In this document: piece by piece, positions 9,111 to 18,352 of the stretch | How the letters are laid out: each line of letters starts with the position of its first letter | Position numbering within the stretch: the first letter of the stretch is position 1 | From: Brachyspira pilosicoli | GTDB taxonomy: Bacteria > Spirochaetota > Brachyspiria > Brachyspirales > Brachyspiraceae | Direction of reading: 5' to 3' | Assembly (NCBI RefSeq): GCF_036997485.1 | Contig: NZ_JAWLPU010000001.1 | Span: 124,001 to 188,000 of the forward strand | DNA: 64,000 bases | Notes under the pieces: model-generated | Databases searched by the model: none | What the model saw: only the letters and a program-made list of their open reading frames with translations | What the model was told of the DNA's origin: nothing | Position numbers and translations under genes: made by a program

Positions 9111-10247
9111 ATGCCTAATACTCTTTTTATAATAATGATACTATACTGGTTTTCTTTATACACTTACATACCTTTTCAAGTACCGTATTTATATGCTTTA
9201 AATGTAACGCCTTCTATAGTAGGTATAATACTTGGGCTTTACGGTGCTTCGCAGATGATACTTAGATTTCCTTTCGGTATAATAAGCGATTATTTTGGTA
9301 AGTATAAAATATTTATAGTATTAGGTTCATTACTTTCTGCTGTTTCTTGTGTTATAAAAATGGTTTATCCTACTGCTAATGGCTTTTTAGTCGGCAATAT
9401 ATTAACAGGTGTTGCTGCTTCTACTTGGCTTATGTATATGGTTTTATATTATTCTTATTTCGACAGAAGCAAAGAACATATGGCTGCTAGTAAATGTTTG
9501 GTTGCTAATGTTATAGGAATGTTTTTAGGATTTTTGTTTGCCACTATATTTTATCAAAAGTTTGGAATGAACCTTATGCTTATTGCCGCTGCTTTGGCTG
9601 CTTTGGCTGCAACTATATTAGCACTTTTCTTAAAAGAAGAGAAGAGAGAGAAAAAAAACAATATAAAAGATTTAATATTAGTTATAAAAAACAAAAGATT
9701 ATTATTTTTCTCTGTATTAAGTATAATAGAACAAGGCATACATATGGCCGCATCTGTGTCATTTACTCTAAACAGAATAAAAGAACTTGGAGGTGCATCA
9801 TACCTTGTTGGAATAGCATCACTGCTTAATATGTTTTTTGCAATAGTGAGTGCATATATAGCAAGCACTTCATTTGCAAGCAAGAGAGGCTCAAAATTTT
9901 ATGTTCCATTTTCTTTTGTGCTTTTAGGTTTATACTGTGTGTCTGTAATACTCACAAAAAATATATTTGTAATAGTAGCTTCTCAAATACTCTCAGGATT
10001 ATCAATAGGAATGCTCGCATCATATCTTACAAGCGAGGCTCTCATTGAAATAGACAGAAATAAAAAATCTTCTGCTATGGGTTTTTATCAAACAGCTTAT
10101 TCAATCGGAATATTTATTTACCCTATCATAACAGGTAAAATAGTAGAAATGTATTCTATAGAGATTGCATATATATTTTTAACTGCCAGTGCTGTAATAT
10201 GTGCATTTATAGCTTTATTATATTATAGAAAAATAAAAACAAATTAA
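9111..10247 (+). CDS. Major facilitator superfamily transporter
   Basis: 378 residues with 12 predicted membrane segments. The MFS loop 2-3 signature is recognisable ('GIISDYFGKYKIF', residues about 55-67). It starts 15 bp after ruvA behind AAGGA, so it probably belongs to the HMA-ruvA-MFS transcription unit. The substrate cannot be told from sequence; drug or metabolite efflux is typical of this type. Its stop codon overlaps that of the convergent kdtA gene by three bases, leaving no room for a terminator between them. Confidence 0.8.
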   Translation: MPNTLFIIMILYWFSLYTYIPFQVPYLYALNVTPSIVGIILGLYGASQMILRFPFGIISDYFGKYKIFIVLGSLLSAVSCVIKMVYPTANGFLVGNILTGVAASTWLMYMVLYYSYFDRSKEHMAASKCLVANVIGMFLGFLFATIFYQKFGMNLMLIAAALAALAATILALFLKEEKREKKNNIKDLILVIKNKRLLFFSVLSIIEQGIHMAASVSFTLNRIKELGGASYLVGIASLLNMFFAIVSAYIASTSFASKRGSKFYVPFSFVLLGLYCVSVILTKNIFVIVASQILSGLSIGMLASYLTSEALIEIDRNKKSSAMGFYQTAYSIGIFIYPIITGKIVEMYSIEIAYIFLTASAVICAFIALLYYRKIKTN

Positions 10248-11509
10248 TAAACTATGCCGTTATATTTATCTATAAACTCCATAGTCTTTTTACTAGCACC
10301 ATTATTTTGTATAAGAAGCTCATAGGCACTATTTGCTAACTTTTCTCTAAGCTCTTTATTCTCATAAGCAAGTTTTATAACTTCCGGAAGATTCTCTTTT
10401 TCTTTGCAATTAAAAACACTCTCTTTCATATATTCGTAAATCTCTATAAAGTTATACATATACCTTCCAACTATCACAGCCTTTTTGAAATAAATAGCCT
10501 CAAGTATATTATGTCCGCCCATATTGCCAATAAAAGTACCCCCCATTATAACAAGGTCAGAAAGTTTATACCAATTAAGAAGCTCCCCTATTGTGTTTAT
10601 AATAATACCGTCTTCAGAACTTCTATCATAATCAGTATAAAGTGGCAAATTATATCCCAACTTTGAAGCAGTATTTTTTATATCTTCTCCTCTCTCTATA
10701 TTTCTTGGCACTATTACAATATATACATCATCTTTTATGCCTATTTTATCTATAGCTTTTAATATAATTTCTTCTTCATTACTATGAGTACTTCCTGCAA
10801 CTATCACAAATTTATTTACAGGTATCATGCTCTCTAAACTGTCTATCTTTTTTTCATCTACACTATAATTAATATCATATTTCAAATTACCAGTAACAGA
10901 TATTAATTTTTTAGGCATACCTATGGTAATCATATTTTGCATATCAATACTGCTTTGTGCAAGTATTTTGGCATACATATTAAAATAAGGCTTAAAGAAA
11001 AATTGAAAGTTTTTATATCCTTTAAGCTCTTTTTTACCAATTCTGCCATTGATTAAAAATATAGGTATAAGTCTCTTATGAAGCATATATATCATAGTAG
11101 GCCATATTTCAATTTCAGCTATCATCACATATTCTGGAGATATTAAATTTATAAGCTTATTAATCATATGAGGATAATCTAAAGTTAAATAAAAAAGCTC
11201 TACTTTATCACCATAATTTTTTTTGGCAATATCATATCCGCCTACAGTAGTTGTAGATAAATAAACAGTATATCCTCTATCAATTAAATTAAACACCATC
11301 TCTCTAACTGCAACTATCTCACCCACACTAACAGCATGAATCCATACAGCATTCTTTTTATTTTCTTTAGGGTAAATAAATCCCAATCTCGATAAAGCAC
11401 CCTTTCTTATAGGTTTATTAAAAAACATCATAATAGAAAAAGCTATAAAAATAAAAGGATAAGCAATATATCCAAAAATAAAATATATATAAAGAAGAAA
11501 TAACTGCAT
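10244..11509 (-). CDS. kdtA: 3-deoxy-D-manno-octulosonic acid (Kdo) transferase
   Basis: A membrane-anchored GT-B glycosyltransferase that adds Kdo to lipid A precursor, early in lipooligosaccharide synthesis at the inner membrane. It has an N-terminal hydrophobic anchor, then 'RLGFIYPKENKKNAVWIHAVSVGE' containing the SVGE motif whose Glu is the catalytic base in the family. The C-terminal nucleotide-sugar site reads 'GNMGGHNILEA'. The frame is also open from a TTG at 11527, but the ATG at 11509 has GGAAAG seven bases upstream and is preferred (421 residues). It implies a lipid A-type outer membrane, consistent with Brachyspira and unlike Borrelia or Treponema pallidum. Confidence 0.9.
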   Translation of the reverse strand: MQLFLLYIYFIFGYIAYPFIFIAFSIMMFFNKPIRKGALSRLGFIYPKENKKNAVWIHAVSVGEIVAVREMVFNLIDRGYTVYLSTTTVGGYDIAKKNYGDKVELFYLTLDYPHMINKLINLISPEYVMIAEIEIWPTMIYMLHKRLIPIFLINGRIGKKELKGYKNFQFFFKPYFNMYAKILAQSSIDMQNMITIGMPKKLISVTGNLKYDINYSVDEKKIDSLESMIPVNKFVIVAGSTHSNEEEIILKAIDKIGIKDDVYIVIVPRNIERGEDIKNTASKLGYNLPLYTDYDRSSEDGIIINTIGELLNWYKLSDLVIMGGTFIGNMGGHNILEAIYFKKAVIVGRYMYNFIEIYEYMKESVFNCKEKENLPEVIKLAYENKELREKLANSAYELLIQNNGASKKTMEFIDKYNGIVY

Positions 11510-11527
11510 TATTAAACTTTCCAACAA

Positions 11528-11902
11528 TTAGAAAATAATGATTATTAATGTAAATAATATTATTAAAACATATATAGATAAAGAAATTAAAGCCTTTACT
11601 ATAGCATGCTGCTTTCTAGTACCCCAATCGCATCTTGCAGATACGGCTATAAAAGAAATAAAAATACCTATCTGTATAACATTTAATAAAATCAGCATTA
11701 CTAAATTAAATCCAGAAGTGATATTTTTATGTGCCATTATTATAAATGCCGCTATAGGAAAAAGCATAAATATAGAAGCATTAATTATCTTATGTATAAC
11801 AATATATTTACTCATAGCTAAAATTATAATATATATATGTATTATGTCAAATATTTTATATGGTTGTATTTTTATAGAGATATTATCAATTTTTGCATAC
11901 AT
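11528..11902 (-). CDS. Small integral membrane protein of unknown function
   Basis: 124 residues with four predicted membrane helices and one conserved-looking polar loop, 'SARCDWGTRKQHA', before the last helix. It lies directly upstream of kdtA with no spacer, which supports this strand and suggests co-expression with lipooligosaccharide synthesis. The overlapping plus-strand frame (11538-11921) is judged a mirror shadow. No recognised family; the start is uncertain because no strong ribosome site is present. Confidence 0.55.
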   Translation of the reverse strand: MYAKIDNISIKIQPYKIFDIIHIYIIILAMSKYIVIHKIINASIFMLFPIAAFIIMAHKNITSGFNLVMLILLNVIQIGIFISFIAVSARCDWGTRKQHAIVKALISLSIYVLIILFTLIIIIF

Positions 11903-11986
11903 GTACGCTTTAAGAAAGTGAAATATTTTATTTTTATATTTATGAAATATATATAAAGTAATACCATATGTTTTTGGCTATACTTG

Positions 11987-12302
11987 ATAGAAATGCAGTT
12001 GTTTTGGTTCTTTTATACCAATAAAAGAACTGGGGTGCTACCCTAAGGGCACGCTTCGCAGGGGGCAAAGCCCTGCAAATATTTCAATTTTAAAAATTCA
12101 TTTTTGACAAAATATAGTTGTTTAGGGATATAGTAAAAATTTTAAAATTTATAAGAAATTAGTTTTTTATTCAACTTTTTCCCGCCGCAAAAAGTGCAAA
12201 CAAAAAAATAATAATATTGATTACATATTTAGCCAAAATGTAGTTCTTTTGATTCTTTAGGTCACACTGAAAGGATACTCCTTCAGTCGCAAAAGAATTA
12301 GC
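11987..12302. repeat. Composite dispersed intergenic repeat, copy 2
   Basis: It occupies most of the gap 11903-12386. It begins with the right-type element (11988-12076, inverted TTCTTTTAT / ATAAAAGAA plus the GC-rich GGGCACGCTTCGCAGGGGG tail). A segment at 12077-12130 follows that is almost identical to 13700-13757, including a TTGACA at 12104-12109; the matching -10 is degraded (GATATA instead of TATAAT). Next comes the CAACTTTTTCCCGCC ... GCAAAAAGTG element (12168-12200) and a partial right element ending near 12302. No gene is seen in the gap. Confidence 0.75.
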
Positions 12303-12386
12303 TCATAACACATCAAATATTTTATGTAATTGTATTTTTTTTATTATAATGTAATATTAACATAATATATAAAAAGGATATTAATT

Positions 12387-13421
12387 TTGAGAACAATAAG
12401 ATTAGATATAGAAACAAGAGAAAAAAGTTTTTTGTCACCAGCAGCATCATTTTCTTCAAACAGTAAAGGCTGTCAATACCCAAGAGAAGAAGACGATATA
12501 AGAACACTTTATATGCAAGACAGAGATAGAATAATACATAGCGAATATTTTAGAAGATTAAAAGACAAAGCACAAGTAATAATGCTTTCTGTTGGAGACT
12601 TTAGAACAAGACTCACACATACATTAGAAGTAATGCAAATAGCAAGAAGCATAGCAAGAGTATTAAGACTTAATGAAGATTTAACAGAAGCCATAGCATT
12701 AGGTCATGATTTGGGGCATTCGCCATTTGGACATGCTGGTGAGAAAGCTATATCAAAATATTTCAAAGGCTTTCATCATTCTGTGCAATCTTTAAGAGTA
12801 GTAGAGCATTTAGAAAAAGGCAAAGGACTTAACCTCACATTCGAAGTGAGAGACGGTATACTAAAACATACAAAAGGAAAAACAGGAAAATTACTCACAG
12901 ATTCATCAGGACCTTCTACTAATGAGGGTATGATTGTAAGAATTGCTGATACTATAGCCTATGCCAATCATGATGTTGATGATGCTATAAGGTACGGACT
13001 TTTAAATTATCATGATATACCAAAAGATATAATAAATGTTCTTGGAAAAAGTTACGGAGAGAGGGCTGATACTATGATAATGGGAGTAATTAATGCCAGT
13101 ATAGAAAAAATGTCTATAGATATAGATGAAAAAGTATTAAAGGCCATTAATGATTTAAGGGCTTTTATGTTTAAAAATGTTTATGAGAGTAATGAAATAT
13201 TGGAAGATGTTGATAGGGTAAATAGAATAATATCTACTATATTTGAATATTTATTAAAGCATAAAGATATTATTGAAGAAGATAAATTATTTAAAAAAGC
13301 AGATATAGCGTATAACAGCGATGAAGAATTGGTAAAAGACTATGTTGCACATCTCACAGACTCTGAAGCTATAAAACTCCACAAGTCTATTACCTACGGC
13401 AAACTTAATTCTATTTATTGA
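12387..13421 (+). CDS. dgt: dGTP triphosphohydrolase (dGTPase) of the HD superfamily
   Basis: A 344-residue HD-domain protein of the short dGTPase-like type, which hydrolyses dGTP or other dNTPs to nucleoside and triphosphate and so controls nucleotide pools. Metal ligands are visible as 'RLTHTLEVMQIAR' (His) and the HD pair in 'ALGHDLGHSPFGHAGE', with a later Asp in 'RIADTIAYANHDVDD'. 'RRLKDKAQV' near residue 50 is the family's conserved N-terminal block. Translation starts at TTG 12387, about nine bases after AAAAGGA; no in-frame ATG lies nearby. It is flanked on both sides by dispersed repeats. Confidence 0.9.
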   Translation: MRTIRLDIETREKSFLSPAASFSSNSKGCQYPREEDDIRTLYMQDRDRIIHSEYFRRLKDKAQVIMLSVGDFRTRLTHTLEVMQIARSIARVLRLNEDLTEAIALGHDLGHSPFGHAGEKAISKYFKGFHHSVQSLRVVEHLEKGKGLNLTFEVRDGILKHTKGKTGKLLTDSSGPSTNEGMIVRIADTIAYANHDVDDAIRYGLLNYHDIPKDIINVLGKSYGERADTMIMGVINASIEKMSIDIDEKVLKAINDLRAFMFKNVYESNEILEDVDRVNRIISTIFEYLLKHKDIIEEDKLFKKADIAYNSDEELVKDYVAHLTDSEAIKLHKSITYGKLNSIY

Positions 13422-13494
13422 AAATAGTTATACGGAAACAAATATGTACCTAAACAAATACATTTTGTCAATTAATATATTTTTAAATATATTA

Positions 13495-13760
13495 TCAACT
13501 TTTTTGCCGCTCAAAAAAGTTGCAAAAAACGCATATACTACAGCTTAATATTTTAAGAATATGTATTAAATATAACACTATTGTTTCGTATAAAAATGCA
13601 GTCCTTTTGCTTCTTTGGGTCATACCCACAGGTACTTCCTACGGTCACCAAAAGAAGTGTGGTACTACCCTACGGGCACGCTTCGCAGGGGGGCAAAGCC
13701 CTGCAAATATTTTAATTTAAAAAATTCATTTTTGACAAAATATAGTTGTTTAGGTATAAT
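13495..13760. repeat. Composite dispersed intergenic repeat, copy 3, with promoter
   Basis: It fills the gap between dgt and the cbrC-like gene. It has a left element at 13495-13532 (CAACTTTTTTG ... CAAAAAAGTTG inverted pair) and a right element at 13591-13700 with an extra GC-rich block at 13617-13660 and the GGGCACGCTTCGCAGGGGG tail. A conserved AT-rich extension at 13700-13760 ends in TTGACA-17-TATAAT. The short open frame across it has no ribosome site and looks spurious. Confidence 0.75.
13732..13760 (+). promoter_or_regulatory. Perfect consensus sigma-70 promoter inside a dispersed repeat
   Basis: TTGACA at 13732-13737, a 17-bp spacer, and TATAAT at 13755-13760 lie 30 bp before the start of the cbrC-like gene. 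The same sequence in repeat copy 2 has a mutated -10. Confidence 0.75.
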
Positions 13761-13790
13761 TAAAAATAATAAATGATAAAGGAGTATAAA

Positions 13791-14330
13791 ATGTCTAACG
13801 ATATACCTAAATTTAAATATGTCGATGATAATATTGTTAAAAATTTTTTTGAAAAGAAAGATAATAAAGTATTATGCAAATGCTGCGAAAAGGAAACTGA
13901 TTTGGTTTATTATACTATTCCATATTGCGAAGATGATATAGAACCACTATGCCCCGAATGCATAGCAAACGGAAAAGCAGCTAAAAAATTTGATTGTGAT
14001 TTTATTGATGTACCTTTTGACAGTGATAATATTATAGAAAACATAGATGAAAAAATTGCGGAACTCACAAAAAGAACCCCTCAATATTCAGCTTGGCAAG
14101 AGCCATATTATCCAAATCATTGCGATGATTTTTGTAAATTTATTTCTTATGTAGGCTATAAAGAATTAAAAGAAAAAAATTTATTAGATAAAATAATCAT
14201 ATCCTCTGATAATGATGAAGATTCTGTAAGAGAATATATTGAAGATTTAGAAATAGGAGGAAGGGTTCAAGGATATTTGTTTGAATGCTTGAAATGCGGG
14301 CAATTAATTTTGCATACAGACTGCGATTAA
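13791..14330 (+). CDS. CbrC family protein (UPF0167)
   Basis: 179 residues. It matches the CbrC/UPF0167 pattern: 'PKFKYVDDN' at the N-terminus, a first zinc-type site 'CKCCEKE ... CEDDIEPLCPECIANGKAAKKF', the central 'SAWQEPYYPNHCDDFCKFISYVGYKEL', and a last CxxC-type 'FECLKCGQLILHTDCD'. In E. coli cbrC belongs to the creB regulon and is linked to colicin E2 tolerance; the biochemical role is unknown. The frame is open from 13773, but AAAGGAG at 13778-13784 is six bases before ATG 13791, which sets the start. Lying between two dispersed repeats and under a repeat-borne promoter, it looks like an acquired gene. Confidence 0.85.
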   Translation: MSNDIPKFKYVDDNIVKNFFEKKDNKVLCKCCEKETDLVYYTIPYCEDDIEPLCPECIANGKAAKKFDCDFIDVPFDSDNIIENIDEKIAELTKRTPQYSAWQEPYYPNHCDDFCKFISYVGYKELKEKNLLDKIIISSDNDEDSVREYIEDLEIGGRVQGYLFECLKCGQLILHTDCD

Positions 14331-14375
14331 TTTGATATTTGCTGTATATAGCAATTTTTTAAGTTTATCAGAAAT

Positions 14376-14575
14376 AAGTTTTTTATTCAACTTTTTCCCG
14401 CCTTCGCACCTAAAGGTACTCCCTTCAGTCGCCCTAAAGGACTCCTTTCAGTCGCGGTGCGGACTTCGTCAAAGTTTTTGCCATTCTGGCACGCTTCGCG
14501 AAAGTGCAAGTAAAAGAATAATACTAATAATATTTATTATATATTTTTGCCAAAATGTAGTTCTTCGCAAAGAGT
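14376..14575. repeat. Composite dispersed intergenic repeat, copy 4 (expanded)
   Basis: It fills the gap after the cbrC-like gene. The left element (TTCAACTTTTTCCCGCC) is interrupted by a GC-rich expansion at about 14400-14510, which includes an imperfect tandem repeat of about 23 bp (units CCTAAAGGTACTCCCTTCAG and CCTAAAGGACTCCTTTCAG). The tail from 14510 (GTGCAAGTAAAAGAATAATA onward to TGTAGTTCTTCG) matches 12190-12248. No gene is seen. Confidence 0.7.
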
Positions 14576-14678
14576 AATTTTTACGAATTTTACAGAGCAT
14601 ATGTATCAAAAAAGTTGATAACATTTCTATGAGATATAGAGATTCACAAAATGTATTTATTACAATGATGCATCACAA

Positions 14679-15080
14679 CTATATTACAGAAGTTTTGAAC
14701 TCGCTTACAAAAGTGGAATCTTGATTGTCTTTTAAAATAACTTTGGAAGTGTATATTGAAGGAGGCAAATAATTACCGTTTTTGTCTATAGCAGACCATA
14801 TTGCTGTAGCTTCCTTTTTATCGGCAGATATAGTCATAGTTTTTTCATCTACCAAATTACCCTCTTGAGAATAAATATAAAGCTTAGCCTCTATTATCTC
14901 TCCTGTATCTATAGAAACTTTAAAAGTAGTATGTGTTTCTTTAGGGTTAAAAGGATTAGGATAATTAAAAAACTCTTTAATGTTAGAGCTAGGTTTATTT
15001 GTGGAACAAGATATATAAAGAATAGCTAAAGAAGTTATTAAAAACAACTTAGCTATTCTTTTAAAAAAATTATTTTTCAT
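14679..15080 (-). CDS. Small lipoprotein with FlgD/Fn3-like Ig domain
   Basis: 133 residues. The signal peptide ends in the lipobox LYISC (Cys about residue 25). The remainder is one Ig-like beta sandwich with 'YPNPFNPKE', the motif that opens FlgD_Ig / CHU_C-type domains, and 'WSAIDKNGNYLPPSIYTSKV', which closes them. In these families the domain is a structural module of exported proteins. The start codon lies three bases after the stop of the upstream EIIA-fusion gene and has no ribosome site of its own, so expression is probably by translational coupling. Function unknown. Confidence 0.75.
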   Translation of the reverse strand: MKNNFFKRIAKLFLITSLAILYISCSTNKPSSNIKEFFNYPNPFNPKETHTTFKVSIDTGEIIEAKLYIYSQEGNLVDEKTMTISADKKEATAIWSAIDKNGNYLPPSIYTSKVILKDNQDSTFVSEFKTSVI

Positions 15081-15083
15081 TAA

Positions 15084-15902
15084 TTAGTCAGTAGTGAATA
15101 ATATTCTTCCGCAGTGGAAGCACATAATTATCTGATTCTGTCTTCTAACTTCATTAACAGTCATTTTAGGTATAGCTACATTACAAGCACTGCATTTATA
15201 ATTTTCAATTTTTGCAAGAGCTTCACCTTTATTTTCTTTAATTCTCTTATAGTTTTCTAATACAGCAACATCAATTTTGCTTAAAATAGTATCTTTATAT
15301 TTTTTGTACTCTTCTAAAACTAAATCTGATTTTTGCTGAGAGTGAGTAGAACTATAAAGTTCATAAGCTTTAATTTGTATTTCAGCTCTTTCAAGTTCTA
15401 TAAGGAATTTAATTTGTTTTTCTGCCTCAAATTTTTCATCTAATTTTTTGAAAGATTCTAATACAGTTTCTAACTCTTCAAAATTCTTAGTAGCTATTAT
15501 TTTATCTAATATTTCTTTTTGGTTAACTAAAAAGAATATTTGAGAAAGATTTAAAAGATAATCTTGAGGGTTTTCAAGATCAGAAAGTATAGCAAATACG
15601 AGTTTAACAGGACTCTTTTCATCAGAATCTGAGTCATAGTTTATCTCATTTTTTAGGAAACCTACAAATATGTCAGTTTTACCATAACCCTGAATTCTAC
15701 CATGCGGAACTGCAACGCCATTACCAATATTAGTTGTGTACTCATCTTCTCTCTTTTTCAAAGCATCAAATATAGAATCAGTAGAAAGTGAAGAAACAGA
15801 AGCTATTTTTTCACTTAAAGCTTTGAAAAGAGAATCCTTATCTTTTGATTCTAAGCCTTCAAATACATGTTCTTTTTTTATTTTGTCAATAATCTTGAGC
15901 AT
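15084..15902 (-). CDS. PTS EIIA (PtsN-like) domain fused to a coiled coil and zinc ribbon
   Basis: 272 residues. Residues 1-150 form an EIIA-Ntr/fructose-type phosphotransferase domain with the phospho-acceptor His67 in 'GVAVPHGRIQ'. Residues of about 155-230 are a charged helical hairpin. Residues 231-272 make a zinc ribbon (Cys237, Cys240, Cys261, Cys264) of the type found at the end of CT398/zf-RING_7 proteins. The family knowledge supports a regulatory role for the EIIA domain, not sugar transport. The fusion suggests a phosphorylation-controlled adaptor that binds nucleic acid or protein through the ribbon; that is inference. AGGAG lies five bases before the ATG. It is co-transcribed with the lipoprotein downstream. 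Confidence 0.85.
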   Translation of the reverse strand: MLKIIDKIKKEHVFEGLESKDKDSLFKALSEKIASVSSLSTDSIFDALKKREDEYTTNIGNGVAVPHGRIQGYGKTDIFVGFLKNEINYDSDSDEKSPVKLVFAILSDLENPQDYLLNLSQIFFLVNQKEILDKIIATKNFEELETVLESFKKLDEKFEAEKQIKFLIELERAEIQIKAYELYSSTHSQQKSDLVLEEYKKYKDTILSKIDVAVLENYKRIKENKGEALAKIENYKCSACNVAIPKMTVNEVRRQNQIIMCFHCGRILFTTD

Positions 15903-15981
15903 ATAATCTCCTAATTTATTATTAAAATATTATATTATAGTATATAAAAAATATCAACTTATATTTATATACATTTTAACC

Positions 15982-18072
15982 CTATTCAGCATTTCCAAGC
16001 AAAGCCTTACGCTCTTCAATAACCTTATCAGCCAAAGGACCAGTAAGCTCTTGATAATGTGAATGTTCCATCTCAAAAGTACCTCTTCCAGAAGTAGAAG
16101 CCTTCATTTCTATAGAATAAGTAAGCATCTCTGAAAGCGGAACTTCTGCCTTAATCATTTGTACAGTGTTTGATGCAGCCTCCATTCCTAAAATTTTGCC
16201 TCTTTTACCTGTGAGCTCATTCATTATAGAACCAGTAAACTCTTCAGGCACATAAACTGTAACCTTCATAACAGGTTCAAGCAGCACAGGTGAAGCATTT
16301 TTAAAAGCCTCCTTAGCAGCCATAGATGCAGCTATTCTAAATGATAATTCATTAGAATCTACATCATGGTACTTACCATCATAAACTCTAACTTTAACAT
16401 CCACCATAGGGTATCTTCCTAAAGGTCCTTGTGCTAAAGCATCTTGTATACCCTTTTCTACACCAGGTATATATTGTTTAGGTATAGCACCTCCAAATAT
16501 ATCGTTTATAAATTCATAACCGCCGTCACGAGGAAGAGGTGAAACTTCTAAATGAACCTCTCCAAATTGTCCGCTTCCGCCTGATTGTTTTTTATGTCTG
16601 TATTGTGCTTGTGCTTGTTTTCTTATTGTCTCTCTATATGCAACTCTTGGAACACTTTGCTCTATTTCTGCTTTTGTAAGAGCAATAACTCTATCTAATG
16701 CCAATTTTACTTGCAAATCTCCCATAGCTTTTATGATAGTTTCTTTTGTTTCGCTATCAAACTCTACATGGAAAGTTAAATCTTCTTGACTAATAGTGTC
16801 TAATACTTCCAATGCTTTTACATCATTTTTAAGTATTTTAATTGCTGTAAAATATATTGGCTGAGGAACTTTAAGAGGTAAGAATTGGAAAGGTGAAGAA
16901 GGTACGCTTATAGTATCGCCTGTTCTACAATCAGAAAGTTTTGCTAATACTCCAATATCGCCTGCTGTGATTGTATCTGCCTCTATTTGTTTTTTTCCTC
17001 TTGCTATATATATGTGCGAAACTTTTTCTTTTTTGCCTGTTCTGGAATTATATATTTCATCGCCGCTTTTTATACTTCCAGAACGAACTTTAAAGAAAGA
17101 AATACGTCCTGCATATTGGTCTATTGTTGTTTTAAATACAAAAGCTGCAAATGGATTATTATCGCCTAATATAGACCTTGTAGCAGGTTCATTAGTTAAA
17201 AGGTCAGTACCGTCTGTAACAGGCACATAAGAAGGCGAAGGCATATATCTTATTATTGTATCAAGTACAGCACCCATTCCTATATCTCTAATGGATGTAC
17301 CAAAAAGAATAGGTACTACCTTGTATTGAAGAATAGATTTAGTTAAAGCTTCTATATATTCTTCATCGGTAAACTTACCGCCATCTAAGAACTTTTCTGT
17401 TAAACTGTCATCTACTTCACATACAAGCTCTTTTAATCTGTCTCTTGTAGCTCTATATTCATCATAATACTCTTCTGGTATTTCTGCTTCTACTATCTTA
17501 CCCTCTTCATCTCTAAAGAAAGCCTTATGATAAATAACATCTATAATACCCTTAAAATCTTTACCATTACCCATAGGTATTTGTATAGGCACTACAGGAG
17601 GCTCTTTAAAATTGTTTTCTATCTTTTCTAATAAAGCCTTATGATCAACCATGTCTTTATCAATTTTATTAATAAATACGATTCTTGGTCTTTTGAAATT
17701 ATTAGCCATTTGCCAATGCTTTTCGGTTTCTATCTGTATGCCAAACTCAGCATCTATTACAACAATACATGATTCTGCAACTCTTAAAGCTGGGTTAATA
17801 TCGCCGCTAAAATCACCCGAACCAGGAATATCCAGCAGATTAATCTTATGGTCTTTCCACTCTATAAAACTTAAAGAAGTACGAATGGACATTTTCTGCT
17901 TAATCTCTTCATCTGTATAATCGCTTACTGTAGTACCTCTTGCCACTTCTCCTTTTTTGTCAATACACTTAGCTCTAAAAAGCAAAGCTTCATTCAAAGA
18001 AGTTTTACCACTTCCAACATGCCCTAATAGGGCTACATTACGAATACTTTCTGGGTTGTAAATTTTTCCCAT
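15982..18072 (-). CDS. Elongation factor G-like GTPase (FusA2 type)
   Basis: 696 residues with the EF-G domain order. The G domain has P-loop 'GHVGSGKT', an altered G3 'DIPGSGDF' (canonical EF-G has DTPGHVDF) and G4 'NKID', followed by domains II-V, with 'RHKKQSGGSGQFGEV' in domain IV and 'GSIMNELTGKRGKILGME' in domain V. The His to Ser change in G3 and the sequence around it fit the EF-G paralogue class rather than the main translocase; its role (recycling, rescue or regulation) is unproven. AAGGAGG at 18080-18086 sits seven bases before ATG 18072, so the ATG at 18078 is not used. Confidence 0.85.
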   Translation of the reverse strand: MGKIYNPESIRNVALLGHVGSGKTSLNEALLFRAKCIDKKGEVARGTTVSDYTDEEIKQKMSIRTSLSFIEWKDHKINLLDIPGSGDFSGDINPALRVAESCIVVIDAEFGIQIETEKHWQMANNFKRPRIVFINKIDKDMVDHKALLEKIENNFKEPPVVPIQIPMGNGKDFKGIIDVIYHKAFFRDEEGKIVEAEIPEEYYDEYRATRDRLKELVCEVDDSLTEKFLDGGKFTDEEYIEALTKSILQYKVVPILFGTSIRDIGMGAVLDTIIRYMPSPSYVPVTDGTDLLTNEPATRSILGDNNPFAAFVFKTTIDQYAGRISFFKVRSGSIKSGDEIYNSRTGKKEKVSHIYIARGKKQIEADTITAGDIGVLAKLSDCRTGDTISVPSSPFQFLPLKVPQPIYFTAIKILKNDVKALEVLDTISQEDLTFHVEFDSETKETIIKAMGDLQVKLALDRVIALTKAEIEQSVPRVAYRETIRKQAQAQYRHKKQSGGSGQFGEVHLEVSPLPRDGGYEFINDIFGGAIPKQYIPGVEKGIQDALAQGPLGRYPMVDVKVRVYDGKYHDVDSNELSFRIAASMAAKEAFKNASPVLLEPVMKVTVYVPEEFTGSIMNELTGKRGKILGMEAASNTVQMIKAEVPLSEMLTYSIEMKASTSGRGTFEMEHSHYQELTGPLADKVIEERKALLGNAE

Positions 18073-18352
18073 AAACATTCCTCCTTATGATGGCGGTTAT
18101 TTTTATTATTAATGTTTTTATGATTTTCTATTGACTTGTGATTGCTTAGAAGATAAGCAGGTTCATAGAAAGCTAAATACTGCATGTTAACTCAAGTATA
18201 GTAAAAAAAGTATCAAAAATCAAATTCTACTACCTATTTTTAACACAAAAATTAATATTTATTTATGAAATAACAATTATATTATAAGAATTTATTGATA
18301 AAATGTTTATATTAATGTATGATATGTATCATTTTTGAGTGCGGAGAGTTAT

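Noticed and set aside
11538-11921. Open frame of 127 codons on the plus strand opposite the small membrane protein
   Set aside because: The minus-strand frame abuts kdtA without a gap and has four clear membrane helices; the plus-strand frame has no ribosome site and looks like its mirror image.
13520-13720. 66-codon frame between dgt and the cbrC-like gene
   Set aside because: It runs across the dispersed repeat, has no ribosome site, and its sequence is just the translated repeat.
14332-14577. 81-codon frame after the cbrC-like gene
   Set aside because: It is the translation of repeat copy 4; no start signal and no family resemblance.
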